From Bacteriovoracaceae bacterium UBA4097 (GTDB lineage Bacteria; Bdellovibrionota; Bacteriovoracia; Bacteriovoracales; Bacteriovoracaceae): DNA of 64,000 nucleotides. The stretch covers positions 7,016 to 71,015 of the forward strand of contig DFXX01000044.1 in the NCBI GenBank assembly GCA_002381765.1. Direction: 5' to 3'. Every line of letters starts with the position of its first letter. Position 1 is the stretch's first letter. A program made the translations under genes and the position numbers. Below the pieces are notes generated by a model. The model was not told the DNA's origin. It worked only from the letters and a program-made list of their open reading frames with translations, and searched no databases. Below are positions 1 through 9,673 of the stretch, piece after piece.

Positions 1-1029
1 GCGGGGCTGTGTTATCTCTCAAACCGCTACTACACCATGCTGGGGTATGCGCCAGGAGAATTTGAGGGCACTATGAGTAACCTCTTTGCCCTTCTTCATC
101 CAGAGGATGTGCAAAAATCAAATGATTTATTTCAAGACTTCTTTGAAGGCAAGAGCGACATCTACCGCAATGAAGTGAGACTGAAACATAAATCGGGTAA
201 ATTCATTCATATTTTGACTCAAGGACTAGGAGAGAGAGACGAGAATAATAAGGTCGTGATCTTTATTGGCTGGAACATTGATATAACTTCTTTGAAAGAA
301 GCCCAACAAAAGCTCGATGAAGAAAGGGCCCTAAATATATCACAAACCAGGCTAGCTCAGCTGGGTCTACTTGCTGGGGGAATTACCCATGAAGTTAATA
401 ATCCATTGACAGTCATCCAGGCGAGAAGCCAGATGATGATTAAGGCCATTCAGAGTGGAAAGACCCTCGATACTGAAAGTCTTCTAGCGGGCCTTGAGGC
501 CATCCAAAACTCGTCAAAAAGAATTGCTGAGATTGTCAAAGGCCTAAGAACTATTGTTGATGGCGGGGTCGAAGGCAATCAAACTAAAGTCTCTCTCATC
601 CATGCCGTAGAAGAGGTTCTTTCTATTTGCCAATCGGAAGTAGAGGCCCGGGGTATAAGACTTCACATCACAATGGGGTCAGAGCGTCCCTATATCTTTG
701 CTAATTTTGCTCTCTTATGCCAAGTCTTTATAAATCTCATTAATAACGCCAGCGATGCTCTGGAAACAATGAAAGAGAAAGACATCTGGATCAAGGTAGA
801 ATCTCGCGAGACGAGGGCCTACTTTATCATCGATGACAATGGGATTGGAATAAAACCTCAAGATCGGGATAAGATCATGACCCCCTTTTTTACCACTAAA
901 GATCCGGGTAAGGGAACGGGATTGGGTCTGAGTATTTCAAAGGCAATCGTTCACTCTCAAAAAGGTGATCTTCAATACGAATCTTATCATGGTCTTAGTC
1001 GCTTCTCTGTGAGCTTCCCAATAATCTAA
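1..1029 (+). CDS. PAS-domain sensor histidine kinase, 5' end outside window
   Basis: The reading frame is open to base 1, so the N-terminus lies to the left of the window; the first ATG inside (37) falls within the PAS fold and is unlikely to be the start. What is visible is the end of a PAS domain (a YTMLGYAPGEFEG-type segment followed by HPEDV), a coiled linker, and a HisKA helix with the phospho-acceptor His in GITHEVNNPLTV. The HATPase has an N-box (INLINNASDAL), a G1 box (DDNGIGI) and a G2 box (GTGLGLSIS). No membrane segment is visible in the part present. It should autophosphorylate and pass phosphate to a receiver protein, but no response regulator is adjacent, so partner and signal are unknown. 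Confidence 0.93.
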   Translation, partial: AGLCYLSNRYYTMLGYAPGEFEGTMSNLFALLHPEDVQKSNDLFQDFFEGKSDIYRNEVRLKHKSGKFIHILTQGLGERDENNKVVIFIGWNIDITSLKEAQQKLDEERALNISQTRLAQLGLLAGGITHEVNNPLTVIQARSQMMIKAIQSGKTLDTESLLAGLEAIQNSSKRIAEIVKGLRTIVDGGVEGNQTKVSLIHAVEEVLSICQSEVEARGIRLHITMGSERPYIFANFALLCQVFINLINNASDALETMKEKDIWIKVESRETRAYFIIDDNGIGIKPQDRDKIMTPFFTTKDPGKGTGLGLSISKAIVHSQKGDLQYESYHGLSRFSVSFPII

Positions 1030-1075
1030 AAACAGTTTCTCATAACAATAGATTCTCGACAGGATTTTGACTCAT

Positions 1076-1796
1076 CTATTTACCATTAATGAGTTTTCTC
1101 AATTTCTGAGAAAGAGCTGATTCCTCTTCTTTGGGAGAGGCCTTGATTCTCTCTTTATCCCTTTCGCGAATATATTCAGTGTCAGGAATCATGTGCTTAC
1201 TATTAGGTGTCTTGCTATTTGATGGCTGAACTTGAAATGTTCCCCAATAGGTGATGGTTTCCCCTACTAAAAACTGCTGACCATCCAGAGTCTTATTCCA
1301 AACGATGTTAAAATCCTTGCGATTAAGTGTGGACTTGAATTTTACGAATCTATTCTCATAACCCCATGTGTCCTTTAGTGACTCGGTGGAAGTAAACTCG
1401 ATAGTGGTCATCTTTTTTATTCCTTTGATCGTAAGCTCACCCGTGGCCTTAAAGGTATTGGCCTTAATCATCTTAATGTCAGAACTCTTGAAGGTAATAT
1501 GAGGATGTTTCTCGGATTGAAAGAAGTCATTGCCCCGAAGATGATTATCTCTCATCTTATTTCCAGTATCGATGGAGGAGCTCAAGATTTGAACCACTAC
1601 GGATTCAGGCGTCCCGTTCTTATCAGAGAGAAGCATCTCACCATGGAACTCATTAAATCTACCTGTGAGATCACTTACCCCCATGTAGGGAATTTGTGAA
1701 CATAACTTCAGAATGATCCCGATTGGTCACCCATTTAGCAGACCAGGCCATGACAGGTAGGAGTAAGAGAAGAAGAAAAGAAGTTGTTTTAACCAT
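1076..1796 (-). pseudogene. YceI-family periplasmic protein, split by one-base frameshift
   Basis: The main frame (1684 down to 1076) encodes a YceI-like lipocalin fold (MGVSDLTGRFNEF, LTIKGIKKMTTIEF, RKDFNIVWN), but it lacks a signal peptide and the first strand. Both lie just upstream in another frame: from ATG 1796 one reads MVKTTSFLLLLLLPVMAWSA, then KWVTNRDHSEVMF. Deleting one A from the AAA run near 1692-1694 joins the frames into HSEVMFTIPYMGVSDLTGRF, exactly the expected YceI start. YceI proteins are periplasmic isoprenoid-binding proteins. The lesion is either a real frameshift or a homopolymer sequencing error. The C-terminal tail after the fold is charged and family-atypical. Confidence 0.8.
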
Positions 1797-2050
1797 ATAT
1801 AACCTTTTGAAGAATTATCCATAAAAAAGGCACATTGCAACAGAGCAAAACTTCTCGAAAAATAGCACAAACGATTACCTCATGCCAGAAAAGATACAAA
1901 AACCCTTCATCTGTGGGCCGAGGGCAAGCACTATCTCGCTTTTTTGTCTTCGCCTGCATAAGAGATCCCCCCTGCTCAGGTTTAAGAAATCCGTTTAGTC
2001 TTGATTTCTCGTACCTAAAAAAACACCATCCTTCTTGCTATCTTGAAAGG

Positions 2051-2980
2051 ATGAAGATCTGGAGTATCCCAATTTCTTTCTTACTCTCCATCTTTCCTTT
2101 AAAAGGAGAAAGCAAAATGGAAGTAGATCATCGACGAGTCAGAGAACACATTTCATTTCTGACCACTACCGAGCCACCCAGGCATTATCAGGAAAAAGCG
2201 ACCCTAAAAGTAGTTACAGATTATATTAAGCAGAAATTCAAGCAGCATACGAATTCCGTTGAAGTCCTGCCTTTTACCATATCAGAGGGAGGGGTGTATG
2301 AAAATATCCAGGCTTCCTTTGGACCTAAGACTTCACCTCGATTTATCATCGGAGCTCATTATGATGTTGCTGGCCATCGGCCGGGAGCCGATGATAATGC
2401 CAGTGGGGTTGCTGCCTTACTCGAGATAGCTCGCCTACTTGAGAAAACTGAGAAGAAGTTAAAGCTCAGAGTAGATTTAGTCGCCTTTGCCCTGGAAGAG
2501 CCACCTTTCTTCGGTTCAGTGGATATGGGAAGTGCTCACTATGCTAAAAGTTTAAAAGATAAAAATGTCGAAGTTAAACTTATGCTCGCTCTTGATATGA
2601 TCGGCTACTTTTCCGAAAAACCAAATTCCCAGGAGAGGCCGGCTCCCCTGAAGGCCATCTATCCCAGTACCGGAAACTTTATCAGTATCGTAGGAGATCT
2701 TGAGCAGAGTTCAGCCACCCTAAGAGTGAAGATGCTTATGAAGCAAGGTGGTGAAGGTCTCAAGGTGGAGGCAATCAATGCTCCCTCCTCTATACCGGGA
2801 GTGGACTTTTCAGATCATCGAAACTTTTGGACCCATGGTTATCCGGCCCTCATGATAACCGATACGGCATTCTACAGAAATCCCCATTATCATCAAAAAA
2901 CAGACACCATAGAAACCTTAGACTTTGAGAATATGTGTAAGGTTATACAGGCCCTCTATCATACTGCACTCAATTTTTAA
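2051..2980 (+). CDS. M28-family zinc peptidase, exported
   Basis: A 309-aa co-catalytic zinc aminopeptidase-type hydrolase. The start is ATG 2051, preceded by GAAAGG and followed by a signal-like stretch (MKIWSIPISFLLSIFPLKGES); the frame is open further upstream only through non-coding-looking sequence. M28 metal-ligand motifs appear in order: His in GAHYDV, Asp in ADDNASG, Glu pair in ALEEPPFFGS, Asp in ALDMIGY and His in NPHYHQKTDT. It probably trims peptides in the periplasm or outside the cell. It converges on queD, the two stops overlapping by four bases. Exact specificity cannot be told from sequence. Confidence 0.9.
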   Translation: MKIWSIPISFLLSIFPLKGESKMEVDHRRVREHISFLTTTEPPRHYQEKATLKVVTDYIKQKFKQHTNSVEVLPFTISEGGVYENIQASFGPKTSPRFIIGAHYDVAGHRPGADDNASGVAALLEIARLLEKTEKKLKLRVDLVAFALEEPPFFGSVDMGSAHYAKSLKDKNVEVKLMLALDMIGYFSEKPNSQERPAPLKAIYPSTGNFISIVGDLEQSSATLRVKMLMKQGGEGLKVEAINAPSSIPGVDFSDHRNFWTHGYPALMITDTAFYRNPHYHQKTDTIETLDFENMCKVIQALYHTALNF

Positions 2981-3405
2981 TGAGTAACTACAACCTTACA
3001 GTTCTCAGTTTCCCAAAGTTCTATCTTTGAAATCTGAATATTGTCAGGAAGAAGCTTTGGGAAGACTTCTTTCATAAGATAGATGGCCATATTCTCGGCA
3101 GTAGGATTGAAGGGACAAATGAACCAGGGCTTATTCTTGGGGGCCAATGGCTCTATGGCCAGAAGCTCTTTATCATTTTCATAGACTAAAAACGTATGAT
3201 CCCAGTGTACCTGAAGCCAGGGATCAAGTAGATCTTTCAAAAGGGAGAAATCAATTACTCTGCCTAATTCATCTAATACATCTGTGTAAGCATGCACATA
3301 GAGACAATAATTATGTCCATGCATATTGGCGCATTTTGATTCATGCCCGTAGACTCTGTGGCCCGCGCAGAAAGTGAATTTTCTTACTGCCTCAATCTTT
3401 CTCAT
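2977..3405 (-). CDS. queD: 6-carboxytetrahydropterin synthase (QueD / PTPS family)
   Basis: A 142-aa protein of the 6-pyruvoyl-tetrahydropterin synthase family, which converts dihydroneopterin triphosphate to 6-carboxytetrahydropterin in queuosine synthesis. Zinc-binding His residues are visible in FCAGHRVYGHE and in MHGHNY, the catalytic Cys in SKCANMHGH, and the family C-terminal Glu motif in IELWETENC. ATG 3405 (MRKIEAVRKF) is taken as start because the family begins there; the open frame continues 22 codons upstream inside the decarboxylase gene. It overlaps the upstream decarboxylase gene by 14 bases, so the two are probably co-transcribed. A short copy of its 3' part lies near 16235. 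Confidence 0.88.
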   Translation of the reverse strand: MRKIEAVRKFTFCAGHRVYGHESKCANMHGHNYCLYVHAYTDVLDELGRVIDFSLLKDLLDPWLQVHWDHTFLVYENDKELLAIEPLAPKNKPWFICPFNPTAENMAIYLMKEVFPKLLPDNIQISKIELWETENCKVVVTH

Positions 3406-5290
3406 ATAACTCCAAACATCTTGCTTTGATTTGAGAAATAAAATCATCAAAATAAGAAGTCCTACTGGCATTATTCTGATTAGACCATTGGTTCAAAAAG
3501 ACTAAACGAATAAGCTGAATGGAATCATCGTCTCGCTCAAGTTTATATGAAATTTTATCGGCATATTCAGGTTGAAGCTTACTGAAACGAAGCTTAGTCT
3601 TTGAAACAAAATAATCATACTTTTGAATATGATTCGTAGGCTTAGGAAAGTAAGCTTCCATCAAATTCAAATTAAAAGAATTAATTTTTGATAGCCGCTC
3701 CTCACTTCGAGGTTTCACATAGAAACACACTAGATTTGATTCAGGTACAGTGAGAGGTCTAACTTCAAAGAGTCTGGAAAACTCATCCTCATTTTGATTT
3801 AACTTAACTAATTTCTCTTGAAAATTTTGGGCATCTTTAATGAGATCAAAAAGAAGTCCTCCGTAGCCATCAGAGTTAAGAGGAATGAGTTTATTGGAAA
3901 AATAGACCGAGGTCGCACTGGCCCCGGGCTTAGATCCCTCCATGATATAGCGACCTAAAGGGAAGCTTTCATCCTCACCATCTTGACGACTGGTCAGGCA
4001 ATAATCGGCATCTTCAGCAATAAATTCTTTAGTGAACCCATGCTTCGTGACAAAGACTCCGGCCCCATAGGGAGTATGCCCCAGTTTATGAGGATCGATG
4101 GTAAAAGAGTCAGAATCCTTAATAAATTCAAAGATTGAATTCAGAACGGGAAGTTTTCTTTGCGCCTCTTCACCGATTCCTTTAAAGCGAGTTCCTTCAA
4201 GAAACATCGCTTTAAAATATCCTCCATAGGCCGCATCGATATGCACAGGTGAATAGAGGCCCTTAGCTCTCCATTCTTTCATGAGAGGGATAATTTCATT
4301 CAGAGGATCAAAGCTTCCAAACTCAGTTGATCCAAGAACACAGACAGTTTGTATAATGGGTTTCCGGTGATCATAGCAAAATTTCAAGACAGACTTGAGC
4401 TCCATCGTCGACATGGCAAGCTTATCATCAATCTTCACGTCCAAACAATTAACTCTACCAATACCAAATAGATGAGATGATTTTGACCAGGAATAATGAG
4501 CGGTAGAAGGAACGATGATGACTGGATCATCGATCTCTTCTTGAAAAGCAATAATGAGCTTCTTCCAATACTGCTTATCTCCTAACTGGGCAGGAGAATA
4601 CTTTTTTAAAAGCATCTGAGGATCAATTCCTTTCCCAGAGGAGTATTCAAAAAACCGCTGCATTAAATGTGGAATATCTTCTAAGGGAATATTTAATAAA
4701 TCCCAAAGTCTGGTTGGAAGGAAGCTGGGCCAAGGGAGCTTCTCTTCCTGCAGAGCAAGCCCCATCGTGGCCGGTAAAAAGCGCGAAGCCTTATTATAGA
4801 AAACAGATTCAAAATTTGCGACCGTTCCACCACTAGTAATGTGGCCGAAAGAAGTCTCCGCATTGTATCCCATAAGGCGAGCAAACTGCCTTCCCACTTC
4901 AAGCTCATACTTTAAAGTCACGGGTGAAGCTTCAGCAGACACATTATTTGCGTTATATAAGAGTCCTGCATAGTACCCCAGCAGACCGGGCATACTCACG
5001 TCAGCGGTCATATGAGCAAAGTAGCGAGGGGAGAAAAAAGGCAGATCCATTTTCAGCTCTGCCAGAAGCTCAACCAGGGATTGAATAAGAGTTTCCTGGC
5101 ATTCCTGACCCATCGGTGATCCTAGAGAGCGGTAGGGAATCGTGGGAGGATCCTTAGGATGGAAATTTCTTCTCCAAAAAACCATATCATTATTGATGAG
5201 TTCAACCATTTCCTGAAAGAGTTTGCGCTGCTCTCCTTTGGGTCCTAAGAAGTAGAGGCCAAGTAACTGCTTTTGATCATGGGTATTCAT
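3392..5290 (-). CDS. Group II PLP-dependent decarboxylase
   Basis: A 632-aa fold-type-I PLP enzyme of the glutamate/tyrosine/aromatic-amino-acid decarboxylase group. Visible features are the early substrate-loop region (SPRYFAHMTADVSMPGLLG), the cofactor-phosphate region (TSGGTVANFESVF), the Asp that pairs with the pyridine nitrogen (HIDAAYGGYF) and the Schiff-base lysine in DPHKLGHTPYG near residue 400. It is longer than classic GadB (about 465 aa), with extra sequence at the C-terminus. It is expected to be cytosolic and to make an amine from an amino acid; which one cannot be decided. Followed directly by queD with a 14-base overlap. Confidence 0.88.
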   Translation of the reverse strand: MNTHDQKQLLGLYFLGPKGEQRKLFQEMVELINNDMVFWRRNFHPKDPPTIPYRSLGSPMGQECQETLIQSLVELLAELKMDLPFFSPRYFAHMTADVSMPGLLGYYAGLLYNANNVSAEASPVTLKYELEVGRQFARLMGYNAETSFGHITSGGTVANFESVFYNKASRFLPATMGLALQEEKLPWPSFLPTRLWDLLNIPLEDIPHLMQRFFEYSSGKGIDPQMLLKKYSPAQLGDKQYWKKLIIAFQEEIDDPVIIVPSTAHYSWSKSSHLFGIGRVNCLDVKIDDKLAMSTMELKSVLKFCYDHRKPIIQTVCVLGSTEFGSFDPLNEIIPLMKEWRAKGLYSPVHIDAAYGGYFKAMFLEGTRFKGIGEEAQRKLPVLNSIFEFIKDSDSFTIDPHKLGHTPYGAGVFVTKHGFTKEFIAEDADYCLTSRQDGEDESFPLGRYIMEGSKPGASATSVYFSNKLIPLNSDGYGGLLFDLIKDAQNFQEKLVKLNQNEDEFSRLFEVRPLTVPESNLVCFYVKPRSEERLSKINSFNLNLMEAYFPKPTNHIQKYDYFVSKTKLRFSKLQPEYADKISYKLERDDDSIQLIRLVFLNQWSNQNNASRTSYFDDFISQIKARCLELYEKD

Positions 5291-5426
5291 AGCATTATTT
5301 TTACGGCCTATTGGGTGATCAGGACATGATCTAGGTCATATCCGGCAAAGAAGAGCGACGCACTCAAGAATTCCTCTTTCCTGACCATTTGTAGCAGAAT
5401 CAAAGTCCTTGCAGTATGCTCTAGGT

Positions 5427-6866
5427 ATGATGCAAAACTTCAGAAAGTTTTTATTTCTGGCCCCTCTGGGCCTTCTCCTCGCTGAACTTGTTAATCGGAT
5501 CTTTTTCGGAGGAGCCTCATCAAATTTCCATATGGTCATATTCATGGCGAGCTGGATGATTTCATGGTGGATCTTTGGAATTGCACCACTGGGTGCGACT
5601 GCCTTAATTCCTCTTATCTTTCTACCGGTACTTCAGATTGCCCCACTGAAGGAAGTAACTCCTTTTTATTCTGATTCTATGATCCTGCTCTTTCTTGGGG
5701 GATTTATCATGGCCAGGGGACTGGAGAAGACCGAGCTCAGTGAGCGGTTTGCCCTGAATGTGCTAAGGATCACCGGGAGCTCCGATACCGGCATTGTGAT
5801 GGGCTTTATCATATCCACAGCACTACTTAGTATGTGGATCAGCAATACCGCCACCGCTATTATGATGATTCCCATTGCTCAGTCAGTTTTAAAATTTCTT
5901 GAAAAAAATACTGAACACACTCAAAAAGATTTTGCTCATATTTCCACGGTCATCTATCTAACCATTGCCTATGCGGCCAATATTGGCGGCACCATGACAC
6001 CCATAGGAACGCCTCCAAGTGTGATTTTAGTAGGTTTTCTGGAAAGTCTTTATGGTCTTAAAATCGACTTCTGGAAATGGATACTCATCATGGTTCCCGT
6101 ATCCGTTTTATTTCTTATCCTTCAGTTCTTTTTATTGAATTTCTTGTTTAAGTATAAAATCGAGATCACCAAAGACTTCCGACAACACATTCATAACTCG
6201 ATTAAAAATTTAAATCCCTTTGATAGTTCTCAGAAACTGGCCTTAGGAATCTTCTTTTTAAGCTGCTTTCTCTGGATATTTAAAGATGTATTCAACTATC
6301 TGGCAAAGACGAGAGTTTTAGAAGATACAACGGTTGCTCTTTTTGGTGGTGTTCTCTTTTTCTTCTTCCCCTATAACTTTAAAGGCTTTAAGCGGATATT
6401 AGACGAGAGTGACATTCCTACCCTCCCATGGAATATCATTTTGCTTTTTGGGGGAGGTATGGCGATGGCGGGAGTTCTCGAGAAGTTTGGTGTCATTCAA
6501 ACCGTGGTCTCTTTGTTTGAAGGGCTTCCTGCTAGTTCACCCTACTTACTTGTCCTGATACTCTCGCTACTGACTCTTCTTCTCACTGAGGTCATGAGTA
6601 ATGTGGCCCTCTCGATAATAGCTCTCCCTCTACTTATGGGGCTAGGTCAGGCCAAAGGCATCGACCCCATGCTGATAGGTCTACCTGCGGCGATATGCTC
6701 TAGCTATGCCTTTAGTCTTCCTATCTCCACTCCACCAAATGCGATAGTCTTCGGTTCAAATAAGATCAATATGAAAGATATGGTAAAGGCCGGCGTTATC
6801 ATGAATGCATTTGGAGTCATTTCTGTCATGACTTTGGGTTGGGTATTGATGAAGGCGCTACTCTAA
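5427..6866 (+). CDS. DASS/SLC13-family Na+:dicarboxylate symporter
   Basis: A 479-aa polytopic inner-membrane transporter of the divalent anion:sodium symporter family (citrate, succinate, malate, sulfate). Both signature Na+/substrate motifs are present: SNTAT in WISNTATAIMMIP and the matching STPPN in LPISTPPNAIVFGS. Family hairpin sequences are also clear (FLGGFIMARGLEKT, LLFGGGMAMAGVLEKFG). ATG 5427 (or 5430) is preferred over the upstream in-frame TTG because AGGT sits just before it and the first membrane helix follows. It is divergent from the decarboxylase gene and ends four bases into the converging kinase gene. A fragment of its C-terminus recurs at 27111. Confidence 0.93.
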   Translation: MMQNFRKFLFLAPLGLLLAELVNRIFFGGASSNFHMVIFMASWMISWWIFGIAPLGATALIPLIFLPVLQIAPLKEVTPFYSDSMILLFLGGFIMARGLEKTELSERFALNVLRITGSSDTGIVMGFIISTALLSMWISNTATAIMMIPIAQSVLKFLEKNTEHTQKDFAHISTVIYLTIAYAANIGGTMTPIGTPPSVILVGFLESLYGLKIDFWKWILIMVPVSVLFLILQFFLLNFLFKYKIEITKDFRQHIHNSIKNLNPFDSSQKLALGIFFLSCFLWIFKDVFNYLAKTRVLEDTTVALFGGVLFFFFPYNFKGFKRILDESDIPTLPWNIILLFGGGMAMAGVLEKFGVIQTVVSLFEGLPASSPYLLVLILSLLTLLLTEVMSNVALSIIALPLLMGLGQAKGIDPMLIGLPAAICSSYAFSLPISTPPNAIVFGSNKINMKDMVKAGVIMNAFGVISVMTLGWVLMKALL

Positions 6867-8818
6867 ACGGGTAAGCTCACATAGAAAGTGCTGCCGATAC
6901 CCACTAAGCTCTCTGCCCAAATTTTCCCATCATGGATTTCGATAATTTGCTTTGAAATGTAAAGACCAAGTCCCAGCCCCTGCTTATCCTTACTTGGTCC
7001 TCTTGTATAGCGATCAAAAATAACATTGAGAAGCTCTGTAGGAATGCCTATGCCATGATCCTTAAATGAAAGAAGAATGGAAGTCTCATTTAACTGAGTT
7101 TTTACATGGATCGGTTTATCCAGTCCATATCGAATAGCATTTGAAAAAAGATTAGTGATGACTTGCTCCATTCTTAGCCTATCACCGTTAACAAATGGTA
7201 GATCGCAGAGTTCAAGTATCAATTCGGATTTATCAGAAGAGCCAGTATTACTAATTACTTCTTTAATTAACTCGCAGATGTCAAAATTTTCTTTTTTGAG
7301 ATTCATCACTCCAGTTCGCATGCGGGAAATATCAAGCATATCATCGACGAGACGAACTAATTTGGAGACACTTCTGTCATTTTGCTGAGTAAGACTAATG
7401 ATCTTTTCCTTAGGAAGCGACTCAGGAGTTTGAAGTCGCTTTGAAACTAACTGACAATTTAGTCGAATAGCAGTTAGGGGAGTTTTAAGTTCGTGAGATG
7501 CCATTGAGAAAAACTCATCTCTTACTTTCAGGGCATCTTCTAGTTCCTCCTTTTGAAGTAATTGCTGCTCAAAAAGAAGACCTCTATCAACAGCAACAGC
7601 TGCCTGAGATGCTAAAGATTCAAAAAAGAGTCGGAGGTCATTAGAGAAGGTAGTCTCCGCACCTAAGTAGTAGGCAACTGAGGCAATTGCTTTACCTTGA
7701 ATAATCAGAGGTAGGGCAACCACCGCTTTAGCATTCATTTTTTGGGTGGCCACTTCGTAAGCAGGGAACTCATGGAGAAAATCCTGAAGATTACCCAGGA
7801 AGAAACTATTCCCTTCGAAAAGAGCTGACTTGGCGGGAAAACGTATACCAATATCCAAATATCTCCAATTTCTCAAATATTCTTCAGGAATATTATCATT
7901 GGCCGCAATCTTAAAATCATTCTCGTTTTTAAGTAAGACGATTCCGGCAACATTATGAAGGATTTTTTTCCCTTCCTTCAGAATCAATGCTGCAATTTCA
8001 TCTGGGCTCATCCCCTTAGAAAGTGCTAACCCAAAGTCATATAACACTCGGTTTCTTTCAAGGGCCAATCGCTCTTCATGAATATCGGTATTCGTTCCAT
8101 ACCAACCAATTATTTCTCCAAGCTTATTTCGATGAGGCAGTGCTCTGCCAAGATGCCACCGATACTCTCCATCATGACGAAGAAGCCGATAATCAATTTC
8201 ATAGTGTGTGCCGGTAGCAATAGAATGATTCCAGGTTTTGACAGTGCGTTCAATATCCTCGGGATGATGAATGAGTTTATCCTTCCATCCCCAGCCCTCA
8301 GTACCTTCAGCAGAAACATAATCATACCAACGCTGATTAAAATACGTGATGGCGCCACTAGCATCAGCAATAAAGGCCATCTGAGGCATCGTATCAGCAA
8401 ATGTTCGGATCATTGCCTCACTTTCAACGAGCAATAAAGCTTTTTCTTTGTTTTCAGTGATATTAATGGATGTTCCAAAAAAACGGATCGGTTCATTGGT
8501 CTCATTGAACTCGACTAGTCCATTTACTTCCATCCAAACAATAGTGCCATCAGGTCTGACCACCCGGTATTCAGTTGAATAAGTTGTTCTATTATTTAGA
8601 GCCTCGTTAACCAATTGATTAACTCTCTCCTGATCATCAGGATGGATGTGGTTAACAGCATCTTGGAGTGTCATGCTCCTTCCATCCTCGATACCCCAAT
8701 CTTCTAGCATATATTTATTGTAGACGATGGTGTTTTCAGGAACGTTCCAGTCGTAGAAACCAATACGGGCGAGATCTAGGGCCAGGTGAAGCTGTTCTTT
8801 TTCTTTATCAAAAGTCAT
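6863..8818 (-). CDS. PAS-PAS-GAF hybrid-sensing histidine kinase (cytosolic)
   Basis: About 651 aa from ATG 8818 (MTFDKEKEQLHLAL), with GAGG upstream; the frame is open to a TTG at 8875. Domain order: PAS_3-like (FYDWNVPENTIVYN), second PAS (MPQMAFIADASGAITYFNQRW), GAF (around residues 290-420), HisKA with phospho-acceptor His in FFSMASHELKTPLTAIR, then HATPase with TNLFSNAIRYG, DHGIGIP and GLGLGLYIS. No membrane segment is seen, so it senses a cytosolic cue. There is no adjacent receiver protein. Its stop overlaps the stop of the converging DASS gene by four bases. Confidence 0.93.
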   Translation of the reverse strand: MTFDKEKEQLHLALDLARIGFYDWNVPENTIVYNKYMLEDWGIEDGRSMTLQDAVNHIHPDDQERVNQLVNEALNNRTTYSTEYRVVRPDGTIVWMEVNGLVEFNETNEPIRFFGTSINITENKEKALLLVESEAMIRTFADTMPQMAFIADASGAITYFNQRWYDYVSAEGTEGWGWKDKLIHHPEDIERTVKTWNHSIATGTHYEIDYRLLRHDGEYRWHLGRALPHRNKLGEIIGWYGTNTDIHEERLALERNRVLYDFGLALSKGMSPDEIAALILKEGKKILHNVAGIVLLKNENDFKIAANDNIPEEYLRNWRYLDIGIRFPAKSALFEGNSFFLGNLQDFLHEFPAYEVATQKMNAKAVVALPLIIQGKAIASVAYYLGAETTFSNDLRLFFESLASQAAVAVDRGLLFEQQLLQKEELEDALKVRDEFFSMASHELKTPLTAIRLNCQLVSKRLQTPESLPKEKIISLTQQNDRSVSKLVRLVDDMLDISRMRTGVMNLKKENFDICELIKEVISNTGSSDKSELILELCDLPFVNGDRLRMEQVITNLFSNAIRYGLDKPIHVKTQLNETSILLSFKDHGIGIPTELLNVIFDRYTRGPSKDKQGLGLGLYISKQIIEIHDGKIWAESLVGIGSTFYVSLPV

Positions 8819-8950
8819 GCAGCGGTTTACCTCAAACCCTAAAAAATGTCGAACAGAATAAGGATAACTGATCAAAAATACTAGGTAAAATATTCACTCT
8901 CTCTCAATCTACCCTATCAAGCTGCAAACTTTTCCTTTAAGAAAACTTGT

Positions 8951-9667
8951 ATGAAAAATATTCTACTTTTGAGTTTTCTTCTCATCAGCTCTACTTCTTT
9001 GGCCAACAACAAGCTCATCATCGGCAGTGATGATCGATACCCGATAACCGAAATGAATAAGAATAAGGCCCATGAAAGTATCGGACTTTTGCTGATCCTC
9101 TCAGAGAGTGGAAGACTCTTTACCTGTACCGGTACAATCATTGGAACTCACCATGTCCTAACGGCTGCTCACTGTCTGGTAGATGAAAATGGAAGAGAGT
9201 TTAGTGCTGTTTATTTTATGCCAAAGGTAAACCAGGATTTACAAAAAAATCCAACAAGTCCTTTCGGTATAATCACCGCTAGAAGTTTTAAAGTTTTGGA
9301 TGAGCACCTTCCTTCGCCTTCACATACCAATGACCTCGGTCTGGTTGTCTTCGATGAAGCTTTGCCTTACTCTCCCCTCCCAATCTCTCAAGCACTGAAA
9401 GATGATAAAGAACTTACTATTGCGGGTTATCCTGGAGACAAGACTTATGGAACACTTTGGGAGGCCAAGGGAACTATAAGCTCTATAATTGGTGGAGCGC
9501 ATAAGGTAGACACAATGGCCGGTCAATCTGGGGCGGCCGTACGCAATAGCGCTGGCAAGATCATTGGAGTTCATTCTGGTGGAATAAGCTTACTGGTATT
9601 TAAAAGAAATCTTTTTCTTTCCTTCACTAAAGAACATATCGATTTCCTCAAGAGGGAAATAGAGTAA
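8951..9667 (+). CDS. Secreted trypsin-like (V8/S1B-type) serine protease
   Basis: 238 aa with a clear signal peptide (MKNILLLSFLLISSTSLA). The chymotrypsin-fold triad is visible: His74 in LTAAHC, Asp128 in TNDLGLVVF and Ser193 in MAGQSGAAV, the last closer to the glutamyl-endopeptidase form than to GDSGGP. Cys59 and Cys75 flank the His loop and may form a disulfide. It should act outside the inner membrane as a digestive or processing protease. It is followed six bases later by the DUF1772 membrane gene, so the two may share a transcript. Confidence 0.93.
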   Translation: MKNILLLSFLLISSTSLANNKLIIGSDDRYPITEMNKNKAHESIGLLLILSESGRLFTCTGTIIGTHHVLTAAHCLVDENGREFSAVYFMPKVNQDLQKNPTSPFGIITARSFKVLDEHLPSPSHTNDLGLVVFDEALPYSPLPISQALKDDKELTIAGYPGDKTYGTLWEAKGTISSIIGGAHKVDTMAGQSGAAVRNSAGKIIGVHSGGISLLVFKRNLFLSFTKEHIDFLKREIE

Positions 9668-9673
9668 AAATAC

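Noticed and set aside
8078..8437. Overlapping open frames on the plus strand and a shifted minus-strand frame
   Set aside because: All lie within the PAS domains of the kinase gene at 6863-8818.
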